The notes beneath the pieces were generated by a model, which saw only the letters and a list, made by a program, of their open reading frames with translations, ran no database searches and was not told the origin of the DNA. From assembly GCA_027669155.1 (NCBI GenBank), contig JAQEDR010000017.1, positions 1-53,577 on the forward strand: a DNA stretch of 53,577 bases, in the 5' to 3' direction. This document shows, piece by piece, positions 9,470-15,782 of this stretch; the first letter of the stretch is position 1; each line of letters begins with the position of its first letter. This DNA is from Peptoniphilaceae bacterium AM52-5BH (GTDB taxonomy: Bacteria > Bacillota > Clostridia > Tissierellales > Peptoniphilaceae). A program made the position numbers and the translations under genes.

Positions 9470-9663
9470 TGGCCAAAAAACAAATACCCCTAAGGGTATC
9501 AGAGAAACTCTACAATCAAATTGCCCAATGGGCCGAGGATGATTTTAGATCCATAAACGGACAGATAGAATACCTGCTGACAGAATGTGTCAAACAAAGA
9601 AAAAAAGACGGCAAATATGTATCAGAAACGATAGATGAGCCAATAGACTTAGATATTGAGTAA
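9469..9663 (+). CDS. Arc/MetJ-like ribbon-helix-helix protein
   Basis: This 64-aa protein starts with the beta strand KQIPLRVSEKLYNQI and two helices typical of ribbon-helix-helix DNA-binding dimers, then an acidic tail ending in IDLDIE. It is translationally coupled to the SPFH gene. It may autoregulate the operon through the palindrome over the promoter, or act as a cytoplasmic partner of the SPFH protein. Confidence 0.8.
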   Translation: MAKKQIPLRVSEKLYNQIAQWAEDDFRSINGQIEYLLTECVKQRKKDGKYVSETIDEPIDLDIE

Positions 9664-9668
9664 AGAAT

Positions 9669-9697
9669 GGGCCTACAGAAATTATTTTCTGTAAGCC
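9669..9697. terminator. Bidirectional terminator between convergent genes
   Basis: GGCCTACAGAAA and TTTCTGTAAGCC form a stem with a TTAT loop and a T-rich 3' side on the plus strand. It ends the SPFH/RHH operon and overlaps the last codons of the convergent YgbA-like gene. Confidence 0.65.
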
Positions 9698-10017
9698 ATT
9701 TTACTTGCAAGTTTTCTAATAAAACTAGATTTATGTAAGAGATGCTTTATAGCTTTGCCTGGTCTATAGAAGATAAAACGAGGACCAGAAAATCTCATAA
9801 TCTCACGAATCTCTGCTCTTCTGACTGGCTCATAGCAGTGGATCTTACAATAAGAACAAAAGGGCTTGCTAGATCCATGAGGGCAAGATGAAAGCTTCCT
9901 TTTTACATAAGCCTTAAGCTCAATAATATCACCATCAGAAAACCTATCATTTTTCCTATGATACAAATCAATCATTTCACAAACAGTCTTGTATTCTTCC
10001 TTAAGCTTCTTATCCAT
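9682..10017 (-). CDS. YgbA_NO-family (nitrous-oxide-stimulated promoter) protein
   Basis: This 111-aa basic protein matches the YgbA/NO-stimulated family. It has four cysteines in CPHGSSKPFCSYCKIHCYEP that look like a metal or Fe-S site, followed by a basic tail rich in Arg, Lys and aromatic residues. In enterobacteria the relative is induced by nitric oxide, but its activity is not settled. Together with hcp about 8 kb away it adds a second nitrosative-stress gene. It has a GGAGGGA site and is the last host gene before the prophage. Confidence 0.8.
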   Translation of the reverse strand: MDKKLKEEYKTVCEMIDLYHRKNDRFSDGDIIELKAYVKRKLSSCPHGSSKPFCSYCKIHCYEPVRRAEIREIMRFSGPRFIFYRPGKAIKHLLHKSSFIRKLASKMAYRK

Positions 10018-10173
10018 AAATCCCTCCTATGAAATCACTATACTAGATAGACCTATCTTTATCCTTTATAATTTTATATATCAGATTAAGATACACAAGA
10101 AAATCTCTCTAAAATAAATGTAACCATAAAGGTATATAAAAAATACCAGACACCAGAGAACAGTTATGCGCGT

Positions 10174-10392
10174 GCTCATAACCGGTTGGTGGGCAAAAAA
10201 AAACACCTCATAGATGAGATGTTTGGTGGGCCTTGCGGGACTCGAACCCTGGACCTGATAAAGGTCCTAAATGGACCTTTATCCCGAAAACTTAGCACGA
10301 AGTTCGCAAAAGCTTACGAAGTAAGCGCGTTTTCGTTCGGCCTCTCATAACCGGTACGGCGGGCAAAAAAAAACACCCCATAGCTGAGATGT
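10174..10392. other. Remnants of earlier integration at the tRNA locus
   Basis: This gene-free stretch carries two copies of a cassette: a CTCATAACCGGT segment (10174-10186, 10344-10356) matching the tRNA anticodon arm in plus orientation, a GGGC run, a nine-A tract with a CACCTCAT/ATGAGATG terminator hairpin, then TTTGGTGGGCC. The first copy continues into a degenerate tRNA 3' half (10223-10257), with the T-arm text ACTCGAACCCTGGACCT. The second continues into attL. Between them are a perfect 11-bp hairpin (10257-10283) and GCTTAC/GTAAGC. The pattern suggests an older element used the same tRNA and decayed. Confidence 0.6.
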
Positions 10393-10409
10393 TTGGTGGG
10401 CCTCCAGGG
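10393..10409. other. attL core
   Basis: TTGGTGGGCCTCCAGGG is identical to 52437-52453. It corresponds to the CCA end and acceptor/T-stem 3' side of the CAT tRNA. A host-like terminator hairpin lies immediately on its left, where the tRNA gene ended before integration. Confidence 0.9.
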
Positions 10410-10489
10410 TACTAAGGGAGGTTTAAATTTCAACACAGCGTGTATATAACTAGGTGGGACAGGCTGGCACTAGCTTAAACCATTTGTAG

Positions 10490-10510
10490 GTTGCCCACAG
10501 GTTGCCCACA
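10490..10510. promoter_or_regulatory. Arm-type integrase-binding repeats, left arm
   Basis: GTTGCCCACA occurs twice with an 11-bp period about 80 bp inside attL. The same doublet with the same period lies inside attR. Paired direct repeats flanking the core are the expected arm sites for the N-terminal domain of a lambda-type integrase. Confidence 0.6.
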
Positions 10511-10516
10511 ATATTA

Positions 10517-10541
10517 AGAGGACACTCAGTCCTCTTTTTTC
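10517..10541. terminator. Terminator hairpin at the end of the AP2 operon
   Basis: AGAGGAC / GTCCTCT with a 5-base loop overlaps the last codons of the AP2 gene and has a T6 tract on the plus strand. It insulates the prophage end from plus-strand readthrough and weakly terminates the leftward operon. Confidence 0.55.
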
Positions 10542-11194
10542 TTGCTTTTGCCGTCTTTTTTATCAAATATTTCTTGAAACTCCTCCATCTGATCATCAGT
10601 TGCATAAGTCTCTATATATTTTTTAGTCCTAAGATAATAGAGGTATCGTGCATCTTCATTTTTATCATAAACCATTTCATTTTCAAATTTTAGTCTACCA
10701 TTGTAATAGGCATCTTCTGCAGATTTAAACTCTGATTTAGATAAAGTTTTATTTTTATATTTATACATAGCCCTATAATGATATTGGCCAGAGGGATATA
10801 CACCTGGAAACTCTCCTCTTTTCCTAACGCCTCGTCCCATGCAACCACATGATTTTACTTTATTGGCGTTAAGTTGGCCGGTTGACACCTCCACTATATT
10901 GCCACAATCACATCTGCACTTCCAAAGCTGACTGTAACCATCTTTCCCAGCCTTTTCTAAAACTGTTAAGTAACTAAATCTTTTACCAGTTAAGTCTTGA
11001 TTGCGAGATCTAGAGCTAGGCTTTCCAAACTCTTCTTCCCAAGCTTCTCTTTGCTTTATAGCCTCATCTAATGTTTTGAACGATTTTTTCTTTTCTTTAA
11101 TGCCAGCTTTTTTGTTGCTATATGAGGCTATAAAAGAGTCCTTTCTTTGGCTGTTTTTATAAACCCCTACAGGTAAATCTTTACTCTTGCCCAT
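10526..11194 (-). CDS. AP2-like / zinc-motif / AP2-like DNA-binding protein 1
   Basis: The 222-aa product has an AP2-like beta-sheet/helix unit near the N-terminus (VGVYKNSQRKDSF to EEFG), a central cysteine unit with CRCDCG and SCGCMG, and a second AP2-like unit beginning PGVYPSGQYHYRAMY. Such units occur in phage HNH homing endonucleases, but no HNH nuclease core is visible, so DNA binding without cleavage is expected. The ATG chosen overlaps the preceding gene by 14 bases; the longer frame would need a TTG without a ribosome site. Its C-terminal RTKKYIETYATDDQ segment resembles the small upstream protein. Confidence 0.65.
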   Translation of the reverse strand: MGKSKDLPVGVYKNSQRKDSFIASYSNKKAGIKEKKKSFKTLDEAIKQREAWEEEFGKPSSRSRNQDLTGKRFSYLTVLEKAGKDGYSQLWKCRCDCGNIVEVSTGQLNANKVKSCGCMGRGVRKRGEFPGVYPSGQYHYRAMYKYKNKTLSKSEFKSAEDAYYNGRLKFENEMVYDKNEDARYLYYLRTKKYIETYATDDQMEEFQEIFDKKDGKSKKKED

Positions 11195-11372
11195 TAGGGT
11201 TCTCTCTTTCAAAAATCTCAATTAACTCATCGATATCTTCTTTAGTTGCATGATGTCTTACAAAAGTTCTTGCTGTTGTTCTATATCTAGTTATTTTAGT
11301 CTTTTCTGGATTTCTTCCTTCGTAAGCTCTAGAGGCCCTTGTTTGAGCCTCTGTTGTTTTTAAATCTGTCAT
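11181..11372 (-). CDS. Small basic protein of the AP2 operon
   Basis: 63 aa, unrecognised by function. It starts TTEAQTRASRAYEGRNPEK and ends with a helical acidic stretch. Its RTTARTFVRHHATKEDIDEL segment resembles the C-terminus of the following AP2 protein, so the two may share a dimerisation or DNA-contact helix. It is coupled to the preceding gene through TAATG and overlaps the following one. Confidence 0.6.
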   Translation of the reverse strand: MTDLKTTEAQTRASRAYEGRNPEKTKITRYRTTARTFVRHHATKEDIDELIEIFERENPNGQE

Positions 11373-12061
11373 TATTTTTTATCGTCCTTTTCTATTTTAT
11401 ATTTAGCTTGCTTGTTAAACTCCTCTATAACAGGATCAAACAATTCTTTTTCGGCTTCCTTTCTAACAGCTTTTGCCTCCTCCAATGTTTTATAAGTACC
11501 TAAATATTTTGATTCACCTTTAAAATATATAGATGCCTCATAAGTTCCAGATTTAGTTAATCTAACACCCTTTACACCTAGCTTATTACGTGCTTTTGCT
11601 TTAAGATTTGTAACTCTAGTACCATCATATAAATAGCTATCTAATACCTTTGTGCCACTTTCTCCTTGATAGCAGCCACAGGAAACTGTTTCTGCATTAC
11701 TTCCTACAACTGAGCTTAGGTAAGGTCTTGTCTCATTGCCACAGTCACATTTGCAAACCAATCTATAGTGTGCTTTCCCATTCCTGCGTTCCCTGTACAC
11801 ATCCTTTATTGTAAGTTTTCCATATTTCTTACCTATTAACTCTTTTTTATATTCTTTAAATTTTTCCTCGCTAGCTATCACCTTATTGTTGGGTTTTCTA
11901 ACTATGCCAGCTTCTGCCTTATCTCTTGCATCTTGAGCTTCTTTTAAAGTTGGATAAGTGCCAACGTACTTTTGTTTTCCGTTTATAGTAACGTTGGCCT
12001 TGTATTTTTCTCCAACTTTTCTTATATTTCTATCTACTGTTATGCTTTTATTTTTTGTCAT
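11372..12061 (-). CDS. AP2-like / zinc-motif / AP2-like DNA-binding protein 2
   Basis: A 229-aa paralog of protein 1. An N-terminal AP2-like unit (KVGEKYKANVTINGKQKYVG) is followed by a cysteine module with CKCDCG and SCGCYQG, then a C-terminal AP2 unit with LGVKGVRLTKSGTYEASI and the YLGTYKTLEEAKAVR helix. No catalytic nuclease residues are recognisable. The start codon overlaps the previous stop (TAATG). Two tandem copies of the same three-part design point to a duplicated sequence-specific regulator. Confidence 0.7.
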   Translation of the reverse strand: MTKNKSITVDRNIRKVGEKYKANVTINGKQKYVGTYPTLKEAQDARDKAEAGIVRKPNNKVIASEEKFKEYKKELIGKKYGKLTIKDVYRERRNGKAHYRLVCKCDCGNETRPYLSSVVGSNAETVSCGCYQGESGTKVLDSYLYDGTRVTNLKAKARNKLGVKGVRLTKSGTYEASIYFKGESKYLGTYKTLEEAKAVRKEAEKELFDPVIEEFNKQAKYKIEKDDKK

Positions 12062-12309
12062 TAACCTATAAAACCATTTTCTTTCGCAACTGTTATATAA
12101 TCGTCGTAGTCAAGTATATTAAACTTATCATACTCTATTTCATTATCTTCTAGGTACTGCATAGCATCTGCAATTTCGTTCCACCACTCCCAATCTTCTT
12201 CATTTACAAAGTAGCTACCGTTGTCATCATAGTCTATGTTTAAGTCTAGAGCATCAATGTATCTTATTTGTTCATAGTTTTCAATGTCTGCTAAATATCT
12301 TTTTGTCAT
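12061..12309 (-). CDS. Acidic small protein, first gene of the AP2 operon
   Basis: 82 aa, strongly acidic, with an EEDWEWWNEIADAMQYLEDN helix and no recognised domain. Acidic proteins next to DNA-binding proteins can be DNA mimics or partner proteins, but nothing here proves that. It has an AGGAGA site and sits directly behind the consensus promoter. The next gene is coupled by TAATG. Confidence 0.6.
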   Translation of the reverse strand: MTKRYLADIENYEQIRYIDALDLNIDYDDNGSYFVNEEDWEWWNEIADAMQYLEDNEIEYDKFNILDYDDYITVAKENGFIG

Positions 12310-12351
12310 TTTAAATCTCCTTTAATCTTTATCTTCATCTTTGTTAATTAT

Positions 12352-12380
12352 ATTATAACACCTGTGTTATATATTGTCAA
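12352..12380 (-). promoter_or_regulatory. Consensus promoter with internal 18-bp operator
   Basis: Reading leftward, TTGACA (12375-12380), exactly 17 bases, then TATAAT (12352-12357) form a perfect vegetative promoter. The spacer and -10 are covered by an 8+2+8 palindrome, TATAACAC-CT-GTGTTATA (12354-12371). The operator differs from the repressor operators at the right end, so a different repressor must use it. Confidence 0.8.
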
Positions 12381-12664
12381 GTGTTTTTTGTGATTTTTTT
12401 AAGATATTTTAAAAATTTAATTCGAAAGTTCTGTAAGCCTTGCAATTACTAGCCTAGCCCCTAGAAGGCTCTATAAGCGATTTTAATTATTTAGGCATAC
12501 TATAGGTATACTAATTTCAGCTATAAATCAAGATATTAAAGAAATTTTGAATTATAAGCATAATTACAGGGATATAAATTCAAATTTTAGCACTTTTTAA
12601 AAATATCCCGACGTATTCAGATGATTAAGCGACGATTGTTTTTACGTCGGTTTCAATTTCGGAA
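12381..12664. other. Gene-free AT-rich stretch
   Basis: No credible reading frame or RNA gene is seen. Two dyads are present: CCGACGTA (12608-12615) with TACGTCGG (12643-12650), and a looser AAATTTTGAATT/AATTCAAATTTT pair. It separates the AP2 operon from the hicAB1 unit. Confidence 0.5.
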
Positions 12665-12694
12665 CAAAAAAAGACCGCCTTCAATAGACGGTCT
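12665..12694 (-). terminator. Terminator of the hicAB1 unit
   Basis: AGACCG/CGGTCT stem followed on the minus strand by a seven-T tract, 23 bases after the hicB1 stop. Confidence 0.75.
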
Positions 12695-12716
12695 AGGATA
12701 ACCCATTTATATCATT

Positions 12717-13130
12717 TTATTCTTTAATTAGTTCTTTTTCAAGTGCGTATGTCAATACCTTAGAAAAATTAAGTCCCTTGCTTTCTCCTGCTCTTGCTAA
12801 ACTTTCAGGAATTGTGCAATTCTTTTTAACTTTGTTTTTAGAATCTAGTCTAAAATACCTATTTAAATCACATACAATATAATTTACAAAATCATATTTT
12901 TCATCTGTTCCATAACTATCTTCTGGTAGTGGAAAATCTTCACCATCAAGCAAAAAATCGTACGCCAAAAGTTCTATTGCATCTTTAGACATAGAAATTG
13001 CTTCTTCTAAATCTTTCCCCTCACTAACCATACCAATAGCATTATTAAAAACTGTATATCCACCACTACTATTTTTAATAAAATATACTGGATATGCCTT
13101 CACTCTCTCCATATTCACTTTTTTGCCCAT
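12717..13130 (-). CDS. HicB-family antitoxin (module 1)
   Basis: The 137-aa protein has the degenerate RNase-H-like HicB fold at the N-terminus (YPVYFIKNSSGGYTVFN, then DLEEAISMSKDAIEL). Its C-terminus looks like a ribbon-helix-helix (TIPESLARAGESKGLNFSKVL). It should neutralise the HicA just upstream and repress the module. The ATG lies almost against an AGGGGA sequence, so translation might really begin at the GTG or ATG six codons later. A CTCCCC/GGGGA hairpin covers this ribosome site, suggesting coupling to hicA translation. Confidence 0.82.
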   Translation of the reverse strand: MGKKVNMERVKAYPVYFIKNSSGGYTVFNNAIGMVSEGKDLEEAISMSKDAIELLAYDFLLDGEDFPLPEDSYGTDEKYDFVNYIVCDLNRYFRLDSKNKVKKNCTIPESLARAGESKGLNFSKVLTYALEKELIKE

Positions 13131-13149
13131 TCCCCTTGCAGGGGAGCAA

Positions 13150-13326
13150 TTAGACCTTTATGCCTAATTGCTTGAAAATTCCTTTGGCAGTATTTTCATC
13201 TACTTCCTTGTGTCGTGGAACCGCAGTTCTTTTTTCACCTAAAACATAGATGTCATGATTGCTTCCATGTCTTTTAAACTCTGCCCCATGACTTTCGATG
13301 AATCTTACCAGATCTTTTTGTTTCAA
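13150..13326 (-). CDS. HicA-family mRNA interferase toxin (module 1)
   Basis: A 58-aa product with a TTG start eight bases after AAGGAGG. It has the complete double-stranded RNA-binding-like HicA fold: KQKDLVRFIESHGAEF, then RHGSNHDIY with the catalytic histidine, and PRHKEVDENTAKGIFKQLG. HicA toxins cleave mRNA when free of HicB. Toxin precedes antitoxin by 19 bases, the usual order. The short length and TTG start make it easy to overlook. Confidence 0.85.
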   Translation of the reverse strand: MKQKDLVRFIESHGAEFKRHGSNHDIYVLGEKRTAVPRHKEVDENTAKGIFKQLGIKV

Positions 13327-13352
13327 ATGGGTTATCCTCCTTTCCTATATAT

Positions 13353-13380
13353 ACTATACGCCCCTTTATACGCTTTACAA
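13353..13380 (-). promoter_or_regulatory. hicAB1 promoter with direct repeats
   Basis: TTGTAA (13375-13380), 16 bases, TATAGT (13353-13358), read leftward. Two TATACGC repeats with a 12-bp period overlap the spacer and could be bound by the ribbon-helix-helix tail of HicB1. Confidence 0.5.
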
Positions 13381-13391
13381 GTAAATATAAA

Positions 13392-13424
13392 CAAAAAAAG
13401 CCCCACCCTCTACCAAAGGTGGGA
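13392..13424 (-). terminator. Terminator of the holin-like gene
   Basis: CCCACCT/AGGGTGGG stem with a TTGGT-type loop, followed on the minus strand by seven Ts. It separates the holin-like gene from hicAB1. Confidence 0.75.
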
Positions 13425-13509
13425 CGGCAAGAGATTTCAGAGGATTATTTTATCCTTTCATTATTATCGTGGTAGATTTTACTTGCCTTTTTAATATTTT
13501 GCTTTTATC

Positions 13510-13716
13510 CTAATTATTTTCTTTGTTATACTTTGCACTAGAGATCTTGACTAGAGATCCCAAAAGTGTATTAACCGCAGCTAAAACCGCAGTTACTCTC
13601 TCCACATTTCCGTAGTTATAAGCTCCTAGTATAGCTACTATAAAAGTGCTTACTGGTATAGCTACTAAAGATATGGTTTTTAAAGTGTCGTAAGTTTTGT
13701 CGTTCTTAAAAATCAT
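13510..13716 (-). CDS. Holin-like membrane protein (Hol44/holin V type)
   Basis: 68 aa. A short charged leader (NDKTYDTLK) is followed by two hydrophobic segments, about residues 13-31 and 40-55, then a charged KYNKENN tail. This matches two-helix phage holins that let endolysin reach the wall. It has a TTAGGAGG site. Unusually, it is cut off from the endolysin gene by a complete hicAB module and two terminators, so it may have its own promoter. Confidence 0.75.
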   Translation of the reverse strand: MIFKNDKTYDTLKTISLVAIPVSTFIVAILGAYNYGNVERVTAVLAAVNTLLGSLVKISSAKYNKENN

Positions 13717-13740
13717 TTTTACCTCCTAAATTTTTATACT

Positions 13741-13766
13741 AAAAAAGCAGCTACTAATGTAACTGC
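13741..13766 (-). terminator. Terminator of the hicAB2 unit
   Basis: AGCAG-TAC / GTA-CTGCT stem with one internal mismatch and a TTTTTT run on the minus strand, immediately after hicB2. Confidence 0.65.
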
Positions 13767-13774
13767 TCTTGTTT

Positions 13775-14125
13775 TTATATACTTAATTTGTAAACCAATA
13801 ATTGATTTAATGACGTATTTTCTCTTTCTGCTTCCTCAGATAATTTTTTGTGAAGACTTTTTGGTAACCTAGCTAAAATTTTACCAGAATATTTTTCTTC
13901 GATAGGCTCAGGCACCTCTTCTCCGTCTTCTAATCTATCTTCAATAGCCATTTCTAAAACTTCATGAATGTTGCTATACAATTCTTCAATTGTATCTCCT
14001 ACTGTTTTAACATCATAAAACTCTTCAACTCTGCCTGCAAAATAATGACCAGTTTCATCATTAAGCTCCTTTATAACAATAGAATAAGGCAGAGAAAGAT
14101 AATACTCTAATGTCTTTCTTTCCAT
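13775..14125 (-). CDS. HicB-family antitoxin (module 2)
   Basis: 116 aa. The N-terminal HicB domain is clear (YSIVIKELNDETGHYFAGR, then TIEELYSNIHEVLEMAI). The C-terminus LARLPKSLHKKLSEEAE is a ribbon-helix-helix that would bind the palindrome over the module promoter. It differs clearly from HicB1, so the two modules are not a recent duplication. Confidence 0.88.
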   Translation of the reverse strand: MERKTLEYYLSLPYSIVIKELNDETGHYFAGRVEEFYDVKTVGDTIEELYSNIHEVLEMAIEDRLEDGEEVPEPIEEKYSGKILARLPKSLHKKLSEEAERENTSLNQLLVYKLSI

Positions 14126-14164
14126 AAAACTATACTAATGGGGTGTTAAGTGTGTAGACAAGTC

Positions 14165-14401
14165 CTAAGACTCGTCTACAATGCTGAGAATTTCTTCAAT
14201 CAAGTATTTTTTTACAGGATTCTGTGAAATAACTAGGGAGAACCATCGCCCATCGCTTTTTCTTTTAAAGCGTCTATGTGATCCCCTTGTTCGTCTTACT
14301 TCAAAGCCTAGGTAATTAAGTACCCTTTCAGCATCTTCTGGGGTAATACCGTTAGGTTGACGTCTCATTTTGTTAATTATCTTAACATCTTTACTTCCCA
14401 T
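14165..14401 (-). CDS. HicA-family toxin (module 2)
   Basis: 78 aa in the form used here. GSKDVKIINKMRRQPNG and ITPEDAERVLNYLGFEV lead to the catalytic histidine in RGSHRRFKR; a positively charged face suits RNA binding. The ATG sits five bases after AGGAGG; an upstream GTG would lie inside that ribosome site. It precedes hicB2 by 39 bases and has its own strong promoter. Confidence 0.87.
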   Translation of the reverse strand: MGSKDVKIINKMRRQPNGITPEDAERVLNYLGFEVRRTRGSHRRFKRKSDGRWFSLVISQNPVKKYLIEEILSIVDES

Positions 14402-14421
14402 TAGCACCTCCTTTCGTTATT

Positions 14422-14450
14422 ATGATACTATATATAATATCATTTGTCAA
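14422..14450 (-). promoter_or_regulatory. hicAB2 promoter and operator
   Basis: TTGACA (14445-14450), 17 bases, TATCAT (14422-14427), read leftward. A 22-bp palindrome with one mismatch pair (14422-14443) spans from the -10 box through the spacer, as expected for HicB autorepression. Confidence 0.7.
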
Positions 14451-14455
14451 TATTA

Positions 14456-14489
14456 TAATAAAAAAGAAGAGTATGGGCAGTACTCTTCT
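14456..14489 (-). terminator. Terminator of the endolysin operon
   Basis: A perfect 9-bp stem AGAAGAGTA/TACTCTTCT with a 7-base loop is followed on the minus strand by a T-rich tract. It marks the end of the late operon before the accessory units. Confidence 0.8.
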
Positions 14490-14550
14490 AGTGCTAATGG
14501 GACGACTTTTCGTCACTTATATGCTACCACATGTAGTACTATTAGTCAAC

Positions 14551-15279
14551 CTAAAAAGTTAGCCATGGTCTAGTATCGCCTGATAATCTTCTATAAGCTA
14601 TATATCTTCTTTTTCCTGAGCTATCACCGATATAAGATATCCATCTATACCCATCAGCCTCATATACGCTGTCATAGTTGATTGGTGCCCCCATAGGGTA
14701 GCTTGCAACTATAGCAGAGTCGGTGCTGGCGTCCGCTCTGACATTTACAGCACATTGAGTCCATGCGGTCCAGTGTTCTTCCTTGATAAACTTTTTACCA
14801 CCTGACTTAGTCTTAGGCTTGCTTACGCTAGGTCTAGAAGTGTTAGGATATCTAGGTCTAAAATACCTCTCATTCCAGGATCTTTGGCGGTCTAGATAGT
14901 AGTCTATGGTACTTATATCATTGTAGCTTATACCATCATTTGTGTAGTTTGAGTGGACTATCCCGTCCTTTTTGTAAAACATGCCCGTATGGCCACCAGC
15001 CCCTGCCGATGTCCCTTCTCCTCCACGGATAAAGATATCACCAGGCCTTACGTCTTTATAGCTATAGATTTCATCTAGATATTTGCCTTTAAGCTTAAAT
15101 AAAGTCTCCGTATTTCCTATAGGTGTTCCTTTTGGCAAAACTCCTCCAGCAATTAAAGCATAGTATTGAGATGACGAACAATCATATCCGTAACCCCCAT
15201 ATCTATCTGTCATACTGTATCTAAATCCTTTACTTCTGTGATGGTCATCAAACCACTTTAATGCTTCTTGTACTCCCAT
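14551..15279 (-). CDS. Endolysin: Amidase_5 / NlpC-P60-like domain plus SH3-type binding domain
   Basis: 242 aa. Residues 1-145 match the phage peptidoglycan amidohydrolase family, with a catalytic Cys in GYDCSSSQYYAL (C34) and His in GAGGHTGMF (H97). After a Ser/Pro/Lys linker, residues 165-242 look like a bacterial SH3 wall-binding domain (AVNVRADASTDSAIVASYP). No signal peptide is present, so a holin is needed. It is the last gene of the late operon, just before a strong terminator. Confidence 0.88.
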   Translation of the reverse strand: MGVQEALKWFDDHHRSKGFRYSMTDRYGGYGYDCSSSQYYALIAGGVLPKGTPIGNTETLFKLKGKYLDEIYSYKDVRPGDIFIRGGEGTSAGAGGHTGMFYKKDGIVHSNYTNDGISYNDISTIDYYLDRQRSWNERYFRPRYPNTSRPSVSKPKTKSGGKKFIKEEHWTAWTQCAVNVRADASTDSAIVASYPMGAPINYDSVYEADGYRWISYIGDSSGKRRYIAYRRLSGDTRPWLTF

Positions 15280-15382
15280 AATTACCTCCTTGTGATTATG
15301 CTTATGATGAGTTTTTCTGTATTTTTCAACGTTCTTAAACTTTATTGTGAACTAGTGTGTAAAGTAAAAGGACTAACTCTCG

Positions 15383-15751
15383 CTAGCCCTCATTCTCCTT
15401 CTCATTATCAATTATGATATTATCAACTTTAGTATTTAAAACTGTAACATCTTCTTGTATTTTCTTGACCCCTTGCTTAATCTCAGCAAGGGAAGCTCCA
15501 GAAGAAGTAGAGTGTACCTCTAGTTTCTCTGACAATCCGCCTAGTTTGCTATTAGTTCCATTAGTACTTACCGCAAACTTTTCAGTAAGATCTATTAGCT
15601 TTTGGTTGCTTTCTATCTGTAACTGCCTATCTTCTCTCCTCTCCTCTCTTTTCGTATTAGTATCATCTATATATGTCTTCAAGAAGATTGCTGCTATTAT
15701 TACTAGTGGACCATTTTTAACTATAGCTGCTGCTAACCAATCAAATGTCAT
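15383..15751 (-). CDS. BhlA/UviB-like membrane protein, possible holin
   Basis: 122 aa. One N-terminal membrane helix (about residues 12-25) is followed by a basic segment and a long coiled-coil tail with repeated Leu/Ile/Val heptads. This matches BhlA/UviB-type proteins that sit next to phage endolysins and are proposed holins or holin partners. It is adjacent to the endolysin, so it is as strong a holin candidate as the separated gene downstream. Confidence 0.65.
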   Translation of the reverse strand: MTFDWLAAAIVKNGPLVIIAAIFLKTYIDDTNTKREERREDRQLQIESNQKLIDLTEKFAVSTNGTNSKLGGLSEKLEVHSTSSGASLAEIKQGVKKIQEDVTVLNTKVDNIIIDNEKENEG

Positions 15752-15782
15752 TTTATCACCTGCCTTTTGTGAGTAATTAATT

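Noticed and set aside
10118..10133. GTAACCATAAAGGTAT upstream of the YgbA_NO gene as a second HcpR-like site
   Set aside because: The half-sites do not form the spacing or symmetry of the hcp dyad.
10223..10257. A second functional CAT tRNA at the left end
   Set aside because: Only a degenerate T arm and acceptor 3' side are present; D and anticodon arms are missing in the right orientation.
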